A stretch of 21,042 nucleotides of DNA from Bacillota bacterium (GCA_023459275.1 JAEWVC010000103.1:1-21042), one strand, 5' to 3'. Positions 8,684-17,122 are shown, counted from the stretch's first letter. Made by a program: numbers and translations. Notes: generated by a model not told the origin, from the sequence alone.

Positions 8684-9502
8684 CTAAAATCCCAACACAT
8701 TATGAAGATATTCCCGGGAAACCATGGCCGCGTGGTAATTGCACACCGGGGGATTGTCCAGTTCCACGCAGAGCACCCCGTCAAAGCCCCCGTTTTTCAG
8801 TTCCCGCACCACACCCTTGAAATCCACCGTGCCCATACCAAGGGGCAGAAACCGTGCCATGGGCCTGTCCGGGAAGGCGGCCTCGTCCGGGTCCACGTCC
8901 TTCAGGTGCATATAGTTGATGCGCTTTGCAAAATGGCGCGTGGCCTCCACGGCGTCCATCCCCGCGATGGTGGTATGGGCGGTATCCAGGCACAGGCCCA
9001 CCAGCTTGGGATCGGTCAATTCCAAAAACAGCTCAATTTGATCCCTTTTGAACACCGGCGTGTTGGCGTGGGGATGGAAGCAGCCTTGCATGCCCTGCTT
9101 TGTGAGCAGCTCCCCAATGCGGTTGGAGAGGGCGGCATATTCCGCGATTTTTTTTGCATCGGTGGGCCTGTCGTTGGGGGCATCATGCCACATCACGCCC
9201 TGCAGGTTCATGTAGGTGGCGCCGATCTTTTTCATGAAACCGGCGTAGGCCACGGCGTTTTCATAATCCTTTTCCGGGTCATCGGAGTAGTGCAGGTACA
9301 GGTTGGCCATCTCCAGGCCATACTTGTCCAGCAGCGCCTTGACCGCGGCGGCGTCGTTGTCGAAATACTTGGTGATGAACGCAAAATTCTCCACGGCCTG
9401 ATACTTCAAATGGGCCGCTTCCTTCAGGGATTGCTCAAACTCGTACTGATAATTGTCCTTGTGGTGAACAAGCCAGGTCCAGCCCGTATACGCGATCTTC
9501 AT
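8684..9502 (-). CDS. Sugar phosphate isomerase/epimerase, xylose isomerase-like TIM barrel
   Basis: A 272-residue single-domain protein of the AP-endonuclease 2 / xylose isomerase-like superfamily (IolE/IolI relatives), which isomerise, epimerise or dehydrate sugars, keto-inositols and related compounds using a divalent metal. Likely metal or catalytic residues, each at the end of a predicted strand, are E38 (AVENF), H143/H145 (CFHPH), D173 and H176 (CLDTAH), H199 (MHLKD) and E247 (CVELD). The start ATG is preceded by GGAGG with 9 bases spacing. It is the first gene of a two-gene operon with the oxidoreductase, a pairing common in inositol and uncommon-sugar pathways. It is divergent from the AraC-type gene at 9716, the probable regulator. 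Confidence 0.88.
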   Translation of the reverse strand: MKIAYTGWTWLVHHKDNYQYEFEQSLKEAAHLKYQAVENFAFITKYFDNDAAAVKALLDKYGLEMANLYLHYSDDPEKDYENAVAYAGFMKKIGATYMNLQGVMWHDAPNDRPTDAKKIAEYAALSNRIGELLTKQGMQGCFHPHANTPVFKRDQIELFLELTDPKLVGLCLDTAHTTIAGMDAVEATRHFAKRINYMHLKDVDPDEAAFPDRPMARFLPLGMGTVDFKGVVRELKNGGFDGVLCVELDNPPVCNYHAAMVSREYLHNVLGF

Positions 9503-9552
9503 ATGCGCGCGCCTCCGTTGATTTGATTGACGTTCCCTTGCTGTCTTTTTGT

Positions 9553-9561
9553 ATTATATCA
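9553..9561 (-). promoter_or_regulatory. Extended -10 of the isomerase-oxidoreductase operon
   Basis: On the minus strand TGATATAAT gives a perfect TATAAT (9558-9553) with an extended TGA. The -35 at 17 bases is a poor TTACTT, so activation or the extended -10 must supply strength. Transcription would start near 9546, about 44 bases before the ATG. Confidence 0.6.
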
Positions 9562-9645
9562 CGCCCGCGCGGCGGAAGTAAGCCAAAAAAGATAAACTCT
9601 CTGCCAGAAATTGGCCTCCCCGGGCACTTATTCTTTTTCTGTCCA

Positions 9646-9675
9646 TTGTGTGCGCCCCGCTTCCCATGGTATCAT
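9646..9675 (+). promoter_or_regulatory. Extended -10 promoter of the cupin-type AraC gene
   Basis: TATCAT at 9670-9675 is preceded by TGG (extended -10) and by a weak TTGTGT at 9646-9651, 18 bases away. The predicted leader is about 35 bases. The nearby GCCA-N5-TGGC inverted repeat at 9603-9615 could be an operator in this divergent control region but is short. Confidence 0.45.
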
Positions 9676-9715
9676 CAAAGCGCAGTTTTCAGGGACAAAG
9701 GAGGTCGGTTGGTTC

Positions 9716-10570
9716 ATGAGCAGCAGCTATTTTTACGAAATCAACGAATGGGCAATGAGCGTCAGGTATGGACAGAATTTGACCTTCTATCCCCACTTCC
9801 ACCAAAACGCCGAGTTCTTTTACAGCCTGGGAGGCAAAACAAAAGTCACGGTTGGAGACAGGGAGGAATTCCTCTGCGCGGGCGACGCGGTCCTCATCTG
9901 GCCCAACGAGGTGCACAGCTACGCCGCGTGCCCTGACAACAGCTACTACATCGGCATTATCGATGTATCCGTCCTGCGCGAATATGCCCCGCTTTTTGCC
10001 AAGTTTGATTGCACTGATCCCTTCCTCCGGCAGGAAAAGGTGCATCCCGACGTGGCCCGCTGCCTTGCAAGCCTTGTTCAGCCCCCGGAAATGAGCGCAC
10101 CGCTCCGGCACTTTTATCTGGGCGTGGTGCTTGGGCGGCTGCTGGAGCCGCTGCCTCTGGTGGAAAAAACGCGCCCCGCAGGCCAGGATTCCCTTCGAAG
10201 CCTGATGAAGTATATCGATGCCCACATCGCGGAGCCCCTCACCCTGGAACGCCTGTCCAAGGAGCTGTTTCTGAACAAGTATTATATTTCAAAGCTCTTT
10301 TCCCAGCGCATCGGCTGCAGCCTGCGCGGGTATATCAACGCCATCCGCATATCCATGGCCTGCGCGCTGCTGAAGGATCCCGATGCCACGCTTCCCAGCA
10401 TCATGGAAAAATGCGGTTTTGACAGTGAGCGCACCTTTTACCGGGCGTTCCGGGCAAACTGCGGGATGACGCCCAAATCCTACCGCGTCCAGGCACCCCG
10501 GGGCGCCCAGGCCATTTTGGGAAGCCGGCTGCCGGGCATCGCCTACGGCAGAAAGCCGGAGGAAAGTTAA
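9716..10570 (+). CDS. AraC-family transcriptional regulator with cupin sensor domain
   Basis: A 284-residue soluble regulator. The N-terminal half, roughly residues 10-140, has the beta-rich pattern of an AraC ligand-binding cupin (HFHQNAEFFYSLGG, then GDAVLIWPNEVHSY). The C-terminal 100 residues hold two helix-turn-helix motifs, LERLSKELFLNKYYISKLF and SIMEKCGFDSERTFYRAF, ending MTPKSYR. The reading frame is open from a codon at 9611, but AAAGGAGG at 9697-9704 and a promoter at 9646-9675 point to the ATG at 9716. It is divergent from the isomerase-oxidoreductase operon and likely controls it in response to a sugar-like ligand. Unlike the larger AraC protein at 3758 it lacks membrane helices, so it would sense an internal signal. 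Confidence 0.9.
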   Translation: MSSSYFYEINEWAMSVRYGQNLTFYPHFHQNAEFFYSLGGKTKVTVGDREEFLCAGDAVLIWPNEVHSYAACPDNSYYIGIIDVSVLREYAPLFAKFDCTDPFLRQEKVHPDVARCLASLVQPPEMSAPLRHFYLGVVLGRLLEPLPLVEKTRPAGQDSLRSLMKYIDAHIAEPLTLERLSKELFLNKYYISKLFSQRIGCSLRGYINAIRISMACALLKDPDATLPSIMEKCGFDSERTFYRAFRANCGMTPKSYRVQAPRGAQAILGSRLPGIAYGRKPEES

Positions 10571-10572
10571 AA

Positions 10573-10609
10573 GGCCGGAACGCCGCCATGATGGCAGCCC
10601 GTCCCGGCC
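10573..10609 (+). terminator. Possible terminator hairpin after the cupin-type AraC gene
   Basis: Arms at 10573-10581 and 10601-10609 pair over 9 bases with one mismatch, starting 2 bases after the stop codon. There is a smaller GCCAT/ATGGC dyad inside. It is GC-rich without a U-tract, so termination is uncertain. Confidence 0.4.
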
Positions 10610-10618
10610 ACACCTGCG

Positions 10619-10653
10619 CCCTTTGACAGCAGGCTCCGCCTGCCGCCAAAGGG
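10619..10653 (-). terminator. Hairpin 3' of the acetyltransferase gene
   Basis: 16-base arms (10619-10634, 10638-10653) surround a 3-base loop, 12 bases beyond the acetyltransferase stop on the minus strand. In minus-strand RNA all 16 pairs form, two as G-U; in plus-strand RNA these would be A-C mismatches. So it appears to be selected as RNA in the minus-strand transcript. No U-tract follows. It may be a terminator, a 3'-end protector, or a copy of a dispersed repeat. Confidence 0.5.
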
Positions 10654-10664
10654 GGAAGTATCCC

Positions 10665-11468
10665 CTAACCCAGATTGATTCCTGGATAAAAACAGGTGGT
10701 ACGGATAAATTTGGCGCCAAAGCTCCTTGCCATGGCGCACTGGGCGGCGCTGCGGCGCAGCACCAGCGCCTCCACCTGGGTGACGCCTTCCTCCCTAAGC
10801 ATCTGCAGCGCCCGGGTCAGAAGCGCCTTGCCCATACCGATATGCCGGTAGGCCGGACGTACGTACAGCGCGGCCAAAATCGCTCTGTCCCCCGTGCCGG
10901 AGAGGATCACCTCGCCCATGGGCTCCTGGCCCCGGTAGATGCCCAGCGCCAGAAAGTGGGGCCGTTGCATGCACTCCCCCAGGCTGTTCAGGTCCATGGC
11001 CAGAATGCGCCCCTGGTTGACGCGGTAGAGCATGGCCTGCTGCTCATACTCGTTGCGCAGGGGCACGTTGGCAACGGTGCAGCCCATGGGCACCTTTCCG
11101 GCAACCTCAGGCACGGCAAAACGCACCTGATCCTCCGCGTCGTCCATCAGAAAGCCGTTCCCGGTAAAAAACTCCATTCCCCTGGCATCCTCCACCGCCA
11201 GCTGCGTATACAGCCTGGTGGGGATATAAGGGTTCTGCGCCCGGAGCTGGCTTACCCTGGCCAGCAGCGCGCCGAAAAGCATATATTGAAAAGCGGGCGG
11301 CGCGTCCAATTGCATGTACAGATGCATGGGCCGCTCCGGAAACATGTCCGGCTGGTAAAAGGGCATCACGAAGCCTGTGCCCTGCTGGATATCCATATCG
11401 TCCATGACGAAAAAAACATTCTCCGGCGGCAGGCCCTGGTAGGCTCCCAGCGGATGATATACGCGCAT
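10665..11468 (-). CDS. GNAT-family N-acetyltransferase
   Basis: A 267-residue protein whose last 100 residues form a GNAT acetyl-CoA-binding fold. The core is ALYVRPAYRHIGMGKALL, with R-H-I-G-M-G as the pyrophosphate-binding loop, then a helix and the FGAKFIRTTCFY end strand. The first 140 residues resemble a second, degenerate GNAT module (MEFFTGNGFLMDD), so this may be a tandem type; the acceptor substrate is unknown. The frame is open to an ATG at 11519, but that lies only about 2 bases from the predicted transcription start, whereas AAAGGA lies 8 bases before the ATG at 11468. I therefore prefer the shorter form; other starts at 11495 and 11477 are possible. It is transcribed away from rimO and ends facing the AraC gene. 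Confidence 0.8.
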   Translation of the reverse strand: MRVYHPLGAYQGLPPENVFFVMDDMDIQQGTGFVMPFYQPDMFPERPMHLYMQLDAPPAFQYMLFGALLARVSQLRAQNPYIPTRLYTQLAVEDARGMEFFTGNGFLMDDAEDQVRFAVPEVAGKVPMGCTVANVPLRNEYEQQAMLYRVNQGRILAMDLNSLGECMQRPHFLALGIYRGQEPMGEVILSGTGDRAILAALYVRPAYRHIGMGKALLTRALQMLREEGVTQVEALVLRRSAAQCAMARSFGAKFIRTTCFYPGINLG

Positions 11469-11527
11469 GGCGTCCATCCTTTCAAACTTGTGCATATCTC
11501 GCGGCACGAATGCGCGCATTACGGCTT

Positions 11528-11556
11528 ATTTTACCCCAGCTTGGGGAAATCTGCAA
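11528..11556 (-). promoter_or_regulatory. Sigma-A promoter of the acetyltransferase gene
   Basis: On the minus strand TTGCAG (11556-11551), 17 bases, then TAAAAT (11533-11528). The spacer holds a CCCCA-GCT-TGGGG dyad (11534-11546) touching the -10, a possible repressor site. Transcription would start near 11521. Confidence 0.55.
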
Positions 11557-11570
11557 GCAATAATCATTTT

Positions 11571-11766
11571 TCTTCCGTCGGGCTGATGACGGCTTTACCG
11601 TACTCAGCCCGACGGAAGAGGGCCGGATTTCTGAATTTCCCGCGGGAAATTTTGGGCGAAATCCGGACTGGCAGTAACGATTTTTCGCCGGGCCCTTCGG
11701 AAAAATCCATTTTCACCGGCAAGGCCGGTAAAAATGATTGCATTTGGAGGACTGCGGTCCTCCAAA
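11571..11766. repeat. Cluster of five inverted repeats in the acetyltransferase-rimO gap
   Basis: Within 196 noncoding bases I see: (1) perfect 16-base arms at 11571-11586/11604-11619, with a second ACGG/CCGT stem inside; (2) arms 11623-11631/11658-11666 enclosing an 18-base perfect palindrome at 11634-11651; (3) GATTTTTC/GAAAAATC at 11679-11686/11700-11707; (4) 12-base arms with one mismatch at 11709-11720/11724-11735, a G-U wobble in minus-strand RNA; (5) perfect 10-base arms at 11743-11752/11757-11766. There is no supported gene; the small minus-strand open frame here is composed of the repeats. This looks like a composite intergenic repeat element or an unidentified structured RNA. The rest of the 420-base gap holds only the two promoters. 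Confidence 0.75.
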
Positions 11767-11860
11767 CCACCTAAGGGGATTTCGCAAACAAATTGTCCCG
11801 GTGCTTTCTTACGATGTCATGCAGCCGCATGTGCGCATTTTTCAAATAGGCCGTTTTTCT

Positions 11861-11889
11861 TTTACTTTCATGGTGGGTTATGGTACAAT
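11861..11889 (+). promoter_or_regulatory. Promoter of the rimO-pgsA-cinA-recA operon
   Basis: TTTACT (11861-11866), 17 bases, then TACAAT (11884-11889) with TGG before it as extended -10. Predicted transcription start is near 11895, giving a 46-base leader to the rimO ATG. No CGAAC-N4-GTTCG type LexA box was seen in this promoter region. Confidence 0.7.
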
Positions 11890-11940
11890 AGCCCGGGAAT
11901 GCAAAAGGATATTCCCCATTCCTCCCGAAGGAGATGCTAT

Positions 11941-13254
11941 ATGTCCCCCACCGTAGGCGTTATTTCCCTGGGTTGCACCAAAAACCGGGTGGATACCGAG
12001 CAGATGCTGGGCATCCTCCGTCAAAACGGCTATCAAATCATTCCCGATGCGCAAAGCGCCGAGATCCTCATTGTCAACACCTGCGGTTTCATTGAATCCG
12101 CCAAGGCGGAATCCATCGACACCCTTTTGGAGATGGCGCAATACAAAAAGACGGGCAAATGCCGCCTTTTGGTCGCCACCGGCTGTCTGGCCCAAAGGTA
12201 CCCCGACGCGCTGCTTCACGATATGCCGGAGGTCGACCTGATCCTGGGTGTAAACCAGTACGGCCGGCTGGTATCTGCTATTGAGGAAGCCCTGGGCGGA
12301 AAACGCGGCGCCTACTGCGCCCCCTCCGAAGCCTTTCTGGAAGCCGGGCGGGTGCTTACCACGCCCCAATATTCCGCCTATGTCCGCATCGGCGATGGCT
12401 GCGACAACCGCTGCGCCTACTGTGCCATCCCGCTGATCCGGGGCCGCTACCGATCCCGGCCCATGGAGAGTATCCTTGCGGAGATCAAGGACCTGGCTTC
12501 CCGGGGCGTCAGGGAGCACGTGCTGGTGGCCCAGGATACCACCAGGTACGGCACGGACTGGCAGAAAAAATCCCTGCTGCCGGAATTGATGAAAAAAGCC
12601 GCTCAAATCAGCGGCGTGGACTGGCTCCGGGTGCTGTACTGCTACCCGGACGAGACGGATACGGAGCTGCTTCAGGTGATGGCGCAAACGCCCAACATCT
12701 GCAAATACCTGGACCTGCCCATCCAGCATATCAGCGCGGGCATCCTCAAGCGTATGGCAAGGCGCGGAAGCCCGGAGCGCATCCGCCGTTTGATGAAGGA
12801 GGCGCGCAGCCTGGGTTTTGCGCTGCGGACCACCTTGATCGTTGGCTTCCCCGGCGAGACGGAAGCGGACTTTCAGGAGCTGATGGCCTTTGTCAGGGAG
12901 CAGCAGTTCGATAGGCTGGGCGCCTTCGCCTTCTCCCCGGAGGAAAACACCCCGGCCGCGGAGATGGCGGACCAGGTCCCGCCGGAAACACGGCAGGAGC
13001 GGCTGGACAAGCTGATGAAGCTGCAGGCGGAGATCTCCCGGGAGCGCAACCAGCTCCGCGTGGGCGAGGTGGCCAAAGTGCTGGTGACTGGGGAGCGGCA
13101 AAGCGGGCTGTATGCCGGCCGGTCCCAGTGGGAGGCGCCGGAGATCGATGGGGAAATCCTGTTCACCTCCCCCAGCCCCCTTGAGACCGGAACATTTTGC
13201 GATGTACGCATCAAAAAAGCCAAGACCTATGACCTGATGGGGGAAAAAGCATGA
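11941..13254 (+). CDS. rimO: Ribosomal protein uS12 methylthiotransferase RimO
   Basis: RimO is a radical SAM enzyme that adds a methylthio group to a conserved aspartate of ribosomal protein uS12. The 437-residue protein has the N-terminal UPF0004 domain with its three cluster-binding cysteines, C12 (SLGCTKNR), C48 (NTCGF) and C82 (TGCLAQRY). The radical SAM CxxxCxxC follows at C154, C158 and C161 (DGCDNRCAYCAIP), and a C-terminal TRAM domain starts at about residue 372. The DGCDNRCAYCAIP and SLGCTKNRVD wording separates RimO from MiaB. The frame extends upstream to 11734, but GAAGGAG lies 6 bases before the ATG at 11941 and the promoter lies inside the extension. It heads an operon and overlaps pgsA by 4 bases. 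Confidence 0.95.
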   Translation: MSPTVGVISLGCTKNRVDTEQMLGILRQNGYQIIPDAQSAEILIVNTCGFIESAKAESIDTLLEMAQYKKTGKCRLLVATGCLAQRYPDALLHDMPEVDLILGVNQYGRLVSAIEEALGGKRGAYCAPSEAFLEAGRVLTTPQYSAYVRIGDGCDNRCAYCAIPLIRGRYRSRPMESILAEIKDLASRGVREHVLVAQDTTRYGTDWQKKSLLPELMKKAAQISGVDWLRVLYCYPDETDTELLQVMAQTPNICKYLDLPIQHISAGILKRMARRGSPERIRRLMKEARSLGFALRTTLIVGFPGETEADFQELMAFVREQQFDRLGAFAFSPEENTPAAEMADQVPPETRQERLDKLMKLQAEISRERNQLRVGEVAKVLVTGERQSGLYAGRSQWEAPEIDGEILFTSPSPLETGTFCDVRIKKAKTYDLMGEKA

Positions 13255-13790
13255 ACCTGCCCAACCGCCTGACCCTGGCGCGCGTGCTGCTGATCCCCGT
13301 TTGCCTGGGGCTGATGTACGCCGCCGTCCCCGCCTGCGATATCGCGGCCCTTCTTGTGTTTTTGCTAGCTTCCTTCACCGATTTTCTGGACGGCCACATT
13401 GCCAGGTCCAGAAACCTTACAACGGATCTGGGCAAGTTTCTGGACCCGGTGGCGGACAAGCTGCTGGTGCTGAGTGTTTTAACACTGCTCACCGCCCAGG
13501 GGAAAATGGCCTCCTGGATCGTGATCCTGGTGCTGGCCAGGGAGCTTTCGGTGGATGGGCTGCGCTTGGCCGCAGCGCTTAGGGGCCGCGTGATCGCCGC
13601 GGGGAAGCTGGGCAAATGGAAGACAGTGTCCCAGATGGCGGCCATCTCTCTGGCGCTTGTAAACAATTGGCCCTTCGGCGCGTTCCCCATGCGGGAACTG
13701 CTTTCGTATATCATGGCCGCCCTCACCTTATGGTCGGGGGTGGACTACTTTCTTAAAAACCGCGCGGTTTTTTCCGATAGGCAGGCATAG
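13251..13790 (+). CDS. pgsA: CDP-diacylglycerol--glycerol-3-phosphate 3-phosphatidyltransferase
   Basis: This integral membrane enzyme makes phosphatidylglycerol phosphate from CDP-diacylglycerol and glycerol-3-phosphate, the committed step to anionic phospholipids. The full CDP-alcohol phosphotransferase signature D-x2-D-G-x2-A-R-x8-G-x3-D-x3-D is present as D44, D47, G48, A51, R52, G61, D65 and D69. At 179 residues with several hydrophobic helices it has the normal length. The start ATG overlaps the rimO stop (ATGA), indicating translational coupling. A cinA gene follows after 32 bases, the usual Firmicutes order. Other CDP-alcohol transferases share the signature; neighbourhood and length favour PgsA. 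Confidence 0.93.
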   Translation: MNLPNRLTLARVLLIPVCLGLMYAAVPACDIAALLVFLLASFTDFLDGHIARSRNLTTDLGKFLDPVADKLLVLSVLTLLTAQGKMASWIVILVLARELSVDGLRLAAALRGRVIAAGKLGKWKTVSQMAAISLALVNNWPFGAFPMRELLSYIMAALTLWSGVDYFLKNRAVFSDRQA

Positions 13791-13822
13791 CCGCGCAATC
13801 ATTATCATTCTGGAGGACAAAT

Positions 13823-15064
13823 ATGATCGCCGAAATCCTGTGCGTGGGCACGGAATTACTGATGGGCCAAATTGTGAATACCAATGCCCAGTTTATAAGC
13901 CGCCGCTTGAGCGAACTGGGGGTAAGCTGCTATCACCAAACTACCGTGGGCGATAACGACCTGCGGCTGCAAGACGCCTACCGCACGGCGCTTGCCCGCG
14001 CCGATGTGGTCATTACCTCCGGGGGCCTTGGCCCCACGGTGGACGACATCACAAAGCGGTCCGCCGCCGCGGTGCTCGGCAAACCCCTGGTGCTGCGGCC
14101 CGAGGCGGAGGAGATGGTCCGGGCGCGCTTCGCGCTTTTATGCCGGCCTATGGCGGGAAACAACCTTTCCCAGGCCATGTTCACGCCGGATACCACTGTG
14201 CTTTTCAACCCAAACGGTACCGCGCCGGGGGCCATGGTGCCCGCCTGGGAAGGCAAGGTGATCTTCCACCTGCCCGGCCCGCCCAACGAGCTTCAGCCAA
14301 TGTTCGACCTGCATGTTGCGCCCTGGCTTCAAAAAAACAGCCGCACGCACTTTGAAAGCAGGTACATCCGCATCTTCGGCATGGGCGAAAGCGATGTGGA
14401 CACAAGGCTTTCCGATCTGGAGGAGATGGGGAATCCCACGCTGTCCCCCTACTGCTCCCTGGGGGAGGTGCAGCTTAGGGCCACCGCCGCAGCAGCCACC
14501 AGGGAAGAGGCGCTCCAATTGCTCCTGCCCAGGGTGGAAGAAGTCAAAGCCCGCCTTGGAAAGGTGGTCTATGCTGTGGAGCCGGACAACAGCGGTTCCC
14601 TGGCCGCTTCCGCCATGGCGCAGCTTAAGGAAAAGGGGCTTACCGCCGCCGTGGCCGAAAGCCTCACCGGCGGGCTGATCTGCCAAATGCTCACGGATAT
14701 CCCCGGCGCCTCCAGGGTGCTGCTGGGGGGCTTCGTTACCTATACGGAGCAGACGAAGAGGGAACTGCTTAAGGTGCCGGAGGATATTTTGAAAACCCAT
14801 GGCGCGGTAAGCGAGGCCTGCGCCGCGGCCATGGCGAAAAATGCCCTTGCAATCACCGGCAGCGACCTGGCTATATCCGCCACGGGGCTGGCCGGGCCGG
14901 ACGGGGGCACGGCGGAAACGCCGGTGGGCACCGTGTTCATCGGCCTGGCCACACGGGAAGGTGTCACCGTGACAAAGCACAGTTTTCTGGGCAGCCGCCA
15001 GCGCATCCGCACCCTGGCCGCGCTTCACGCCATCAACGCCCTGCGCCTTGGTGCCGGGGCCTGA
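13823..15064 (+). CDS. cinA: CinA: competence/damage-inducible protein, putative NMN amidohydrolase
   Basis: The 413-residue protein has two domains. The N-terminal molybdopterin-binding-like (MoCF/COG1058) part begins IAEILCVGTELLMGQIVNTNAQF and includes TSGGLGPTVDD. The C-terminal PncC-type nicotinamide-nucleotide amidase part starts at about residue 255 with AVAESLTGG and holds ATGLAGPDGGTAETPVGTV. Members hydrolyse NMN to nicotinate mononucleotide and/or ADP-ribose, salvaging pyridine nucleotides; in some bacteria the gene is co-induced with recA in competence. Start ATG has GGAGG 6 bases upstream. It precedes recA by 40 bases, the classical cinA-recA pairing. Confidence 0.95.
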   Translation: MIAEILCVGTELLMGQIVNTNAQFISRRLSELGVSCYHQTTVGDNDLRLQDAYRTALARADVVITSGGLGPTVDDITKRSAAAVLGKPLVLRPEAEEMVRARFALLCRPMAGNNLSQAMFTPDTTVLFNPNGTAPGAMVPAWEGKVIFHLPGPPNELQPMFDLHVAPWLQKNSRTHFESRYIRIFGMGESDVDTRLSDLEEMGNPTLSPYCSLGEVQLRATAAAATREEALQLLLPRVEEVKARLGKVVYAVEPDNSGSLAASAMAQLKEKGLTAAVAESLTGGLICQMLTDIPGASRVLLGGFVTYTEQTKRELLKVPEDILKTHGAVSEACAAAMAKNALAITGSDLAISATGLAGPDGGTAETPVGTVFIGLATREGVTVTKHSFLGSRQRIRTLAALHAINALRLGAGA

Positions 15065-15104
15065 ACTATCTATCAAGCAATTCTAAGAAAGGCAGGACAC
15101 GCTC

Positions 15105-16205
<1,101 letters not shown>

Positions 16206-16219
16206 ACCCCAAAATAGCA

Positions 16220-16260
16220 AAAACCCGGGCGGTCGTCTTATGGACAGCCGTCCGGGTTTT
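16220..16260. terminator. Bidirectional terminator between recA and the SH3-domain gene
   Basis: 13-base arms (16220-16232 and 16248-16260) of CCCGG flanked by A/T runs surround a 15-base loop. The plus strand has TTTTGATTTG at its end and the minus strand TTTTTGCTATTTT, so both recA (ending 15 bases before) and the SH3-domain gene (ending 7 bases after) can be terminated. The single non-Watson-Crick pair is G-U in plus-strand RNA. Confidence 0.85.
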
Positions 16261-16267
16261 GATTTGT

Positions 16268-16957
16268 TTACATGCTCACATCCGCCATTTTGATATAGGC
16301 AACGCCATCCTTGTACCTGATCACATACCAGTCCCCGTCCGCCCCCAGGATCTCCACCGTGCTTCCGGCGTTCAGCGTCTGCACGGAGTACCAGCTGGTG
16401 CCGGGGCCCGTGCGGGTAGTGGTCCGTTTGGTCACCGTGCCCGTGGTGGGCGAGACGCTGTCCCAATACGCAAGGTCATCTTCCATCCATACCTGAGCCG
16501 TCTTGGGGATGCAGGCGGCGGCTTCCCGAAGACTTACCACCCAATACCTGTCCAACTCCGCAATCACGGTAAGCCTGGTGTATTTCGCCAAAGACCCTAC
16601 TCTTTTGCTGGCGGAGGACGGGTAGGCGTAAGCCGGGGTGTTGCTGTTGCGCAGGATGATATGGACGGGGTTTTCCGCCACATAGTAGTTCAGCAGCCAT
16701 CCGTTGATGGTCTGCGCTGTTTTTGTATCATAATAGGCGATGTACAGCCAGTCGCCGTCACGGTCCAGTATTTCAAAAGTATCGCCGTTGCTCAAACTTC
16801 TGATGGTAGTTGAACTGGTGCTGTGATCCTCCCTCAGCGTCACGTTCATGCTTACCACTTCGCCCGTATCCCCCAAGGGCATATCGGCCGCCGCAGGAAG
16901 CGCCGCCATCATCACCAATGCCAGAACGGCTGCCATCCACCATGATTTCTTTCTCAT
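16268..16957 (-). CDS. Secreted protein with three bacterial SH3 (SH3b) repeats
   Basis: A 229-residue exported protein. The signal peptide (MRKKSWWMAA and a hydrophobic run) likely ends after PAAA at residue 24. Three SH3b-like modules follow: about 32-90 (NVTLREDHSTSSTTIRSL...GDTFEIL...GDWLYIAY), a divergent one at 97-155 and 172-229 (RTTTRTGPGTSWYSV...GSTVEIL...GDWYVIRY). Such modules bind peptidoglycan or other wall components; no catalytic domain is attached, so the role is unknown. The open frame extends 22 codons upstream, but GGGAGG just before the ATG at 16957 and the signal peptide fix the start there. It lies between recA and rny on the opposite strand, where recX often sits in related genomes. 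Confidence 0.85.
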   Translation of the reverse strand: MRKKSWWMAAVLALVMMAALPAAADMPLGDTGEVVSMNVTLREDHSTSSTTIRSLSNGDTFEILDRDGDWLYIAYYDTKTAQTINGWLLNYYVAENPVHIILRNSNTPAYAYPSSASKRVGSLAKYTRLTVIAELDRYWVVSLREAAACIPKTAQVWMEDDLAYWDSVSPTTGTVTKRTTTRTGPGTSWYSVQTLNAGSTVEILGADGDWYVIRYKDGVAYIKMADVSM

Positions 16958-17122
16958 GAAAATTCCTCCCTCTTTCTGAAAACCCGCTTGATCCGACGGC
17001 TGCCCCGTGCGGAGCGGATACAACCATAGAACGGATCAGATTTGTAAAACATTCCAACCAAAGCGCAATTATGCAGGATTTCTGTCTGCACCGCCAAGGT
17101 TTGGGTGAAAAAACAATTTTTC

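Noticed and set aside
7412..9526. 704-residue plus-strand open frame opposite the oxidoreductase and isomerase genes
   Set aside because: It runs antisense to two clear enzyme genes, has no domain-like sequence and crosses two gene ends and an operon boundary. It is a by-product of GC-rich codon use.
11564..11770. 68-residue minus-strand open frame in the palindrome cluster
   Set aside because: Made entirely of inverted-repeat sequence, with no convincing ribosome site; the repeat explanation is simpler.
11878..13101. 407-residue minus-strand open frame opposite rimO
   Set aside because: Antisense shadow of a well-supported gene, with no ribosome site or family features.
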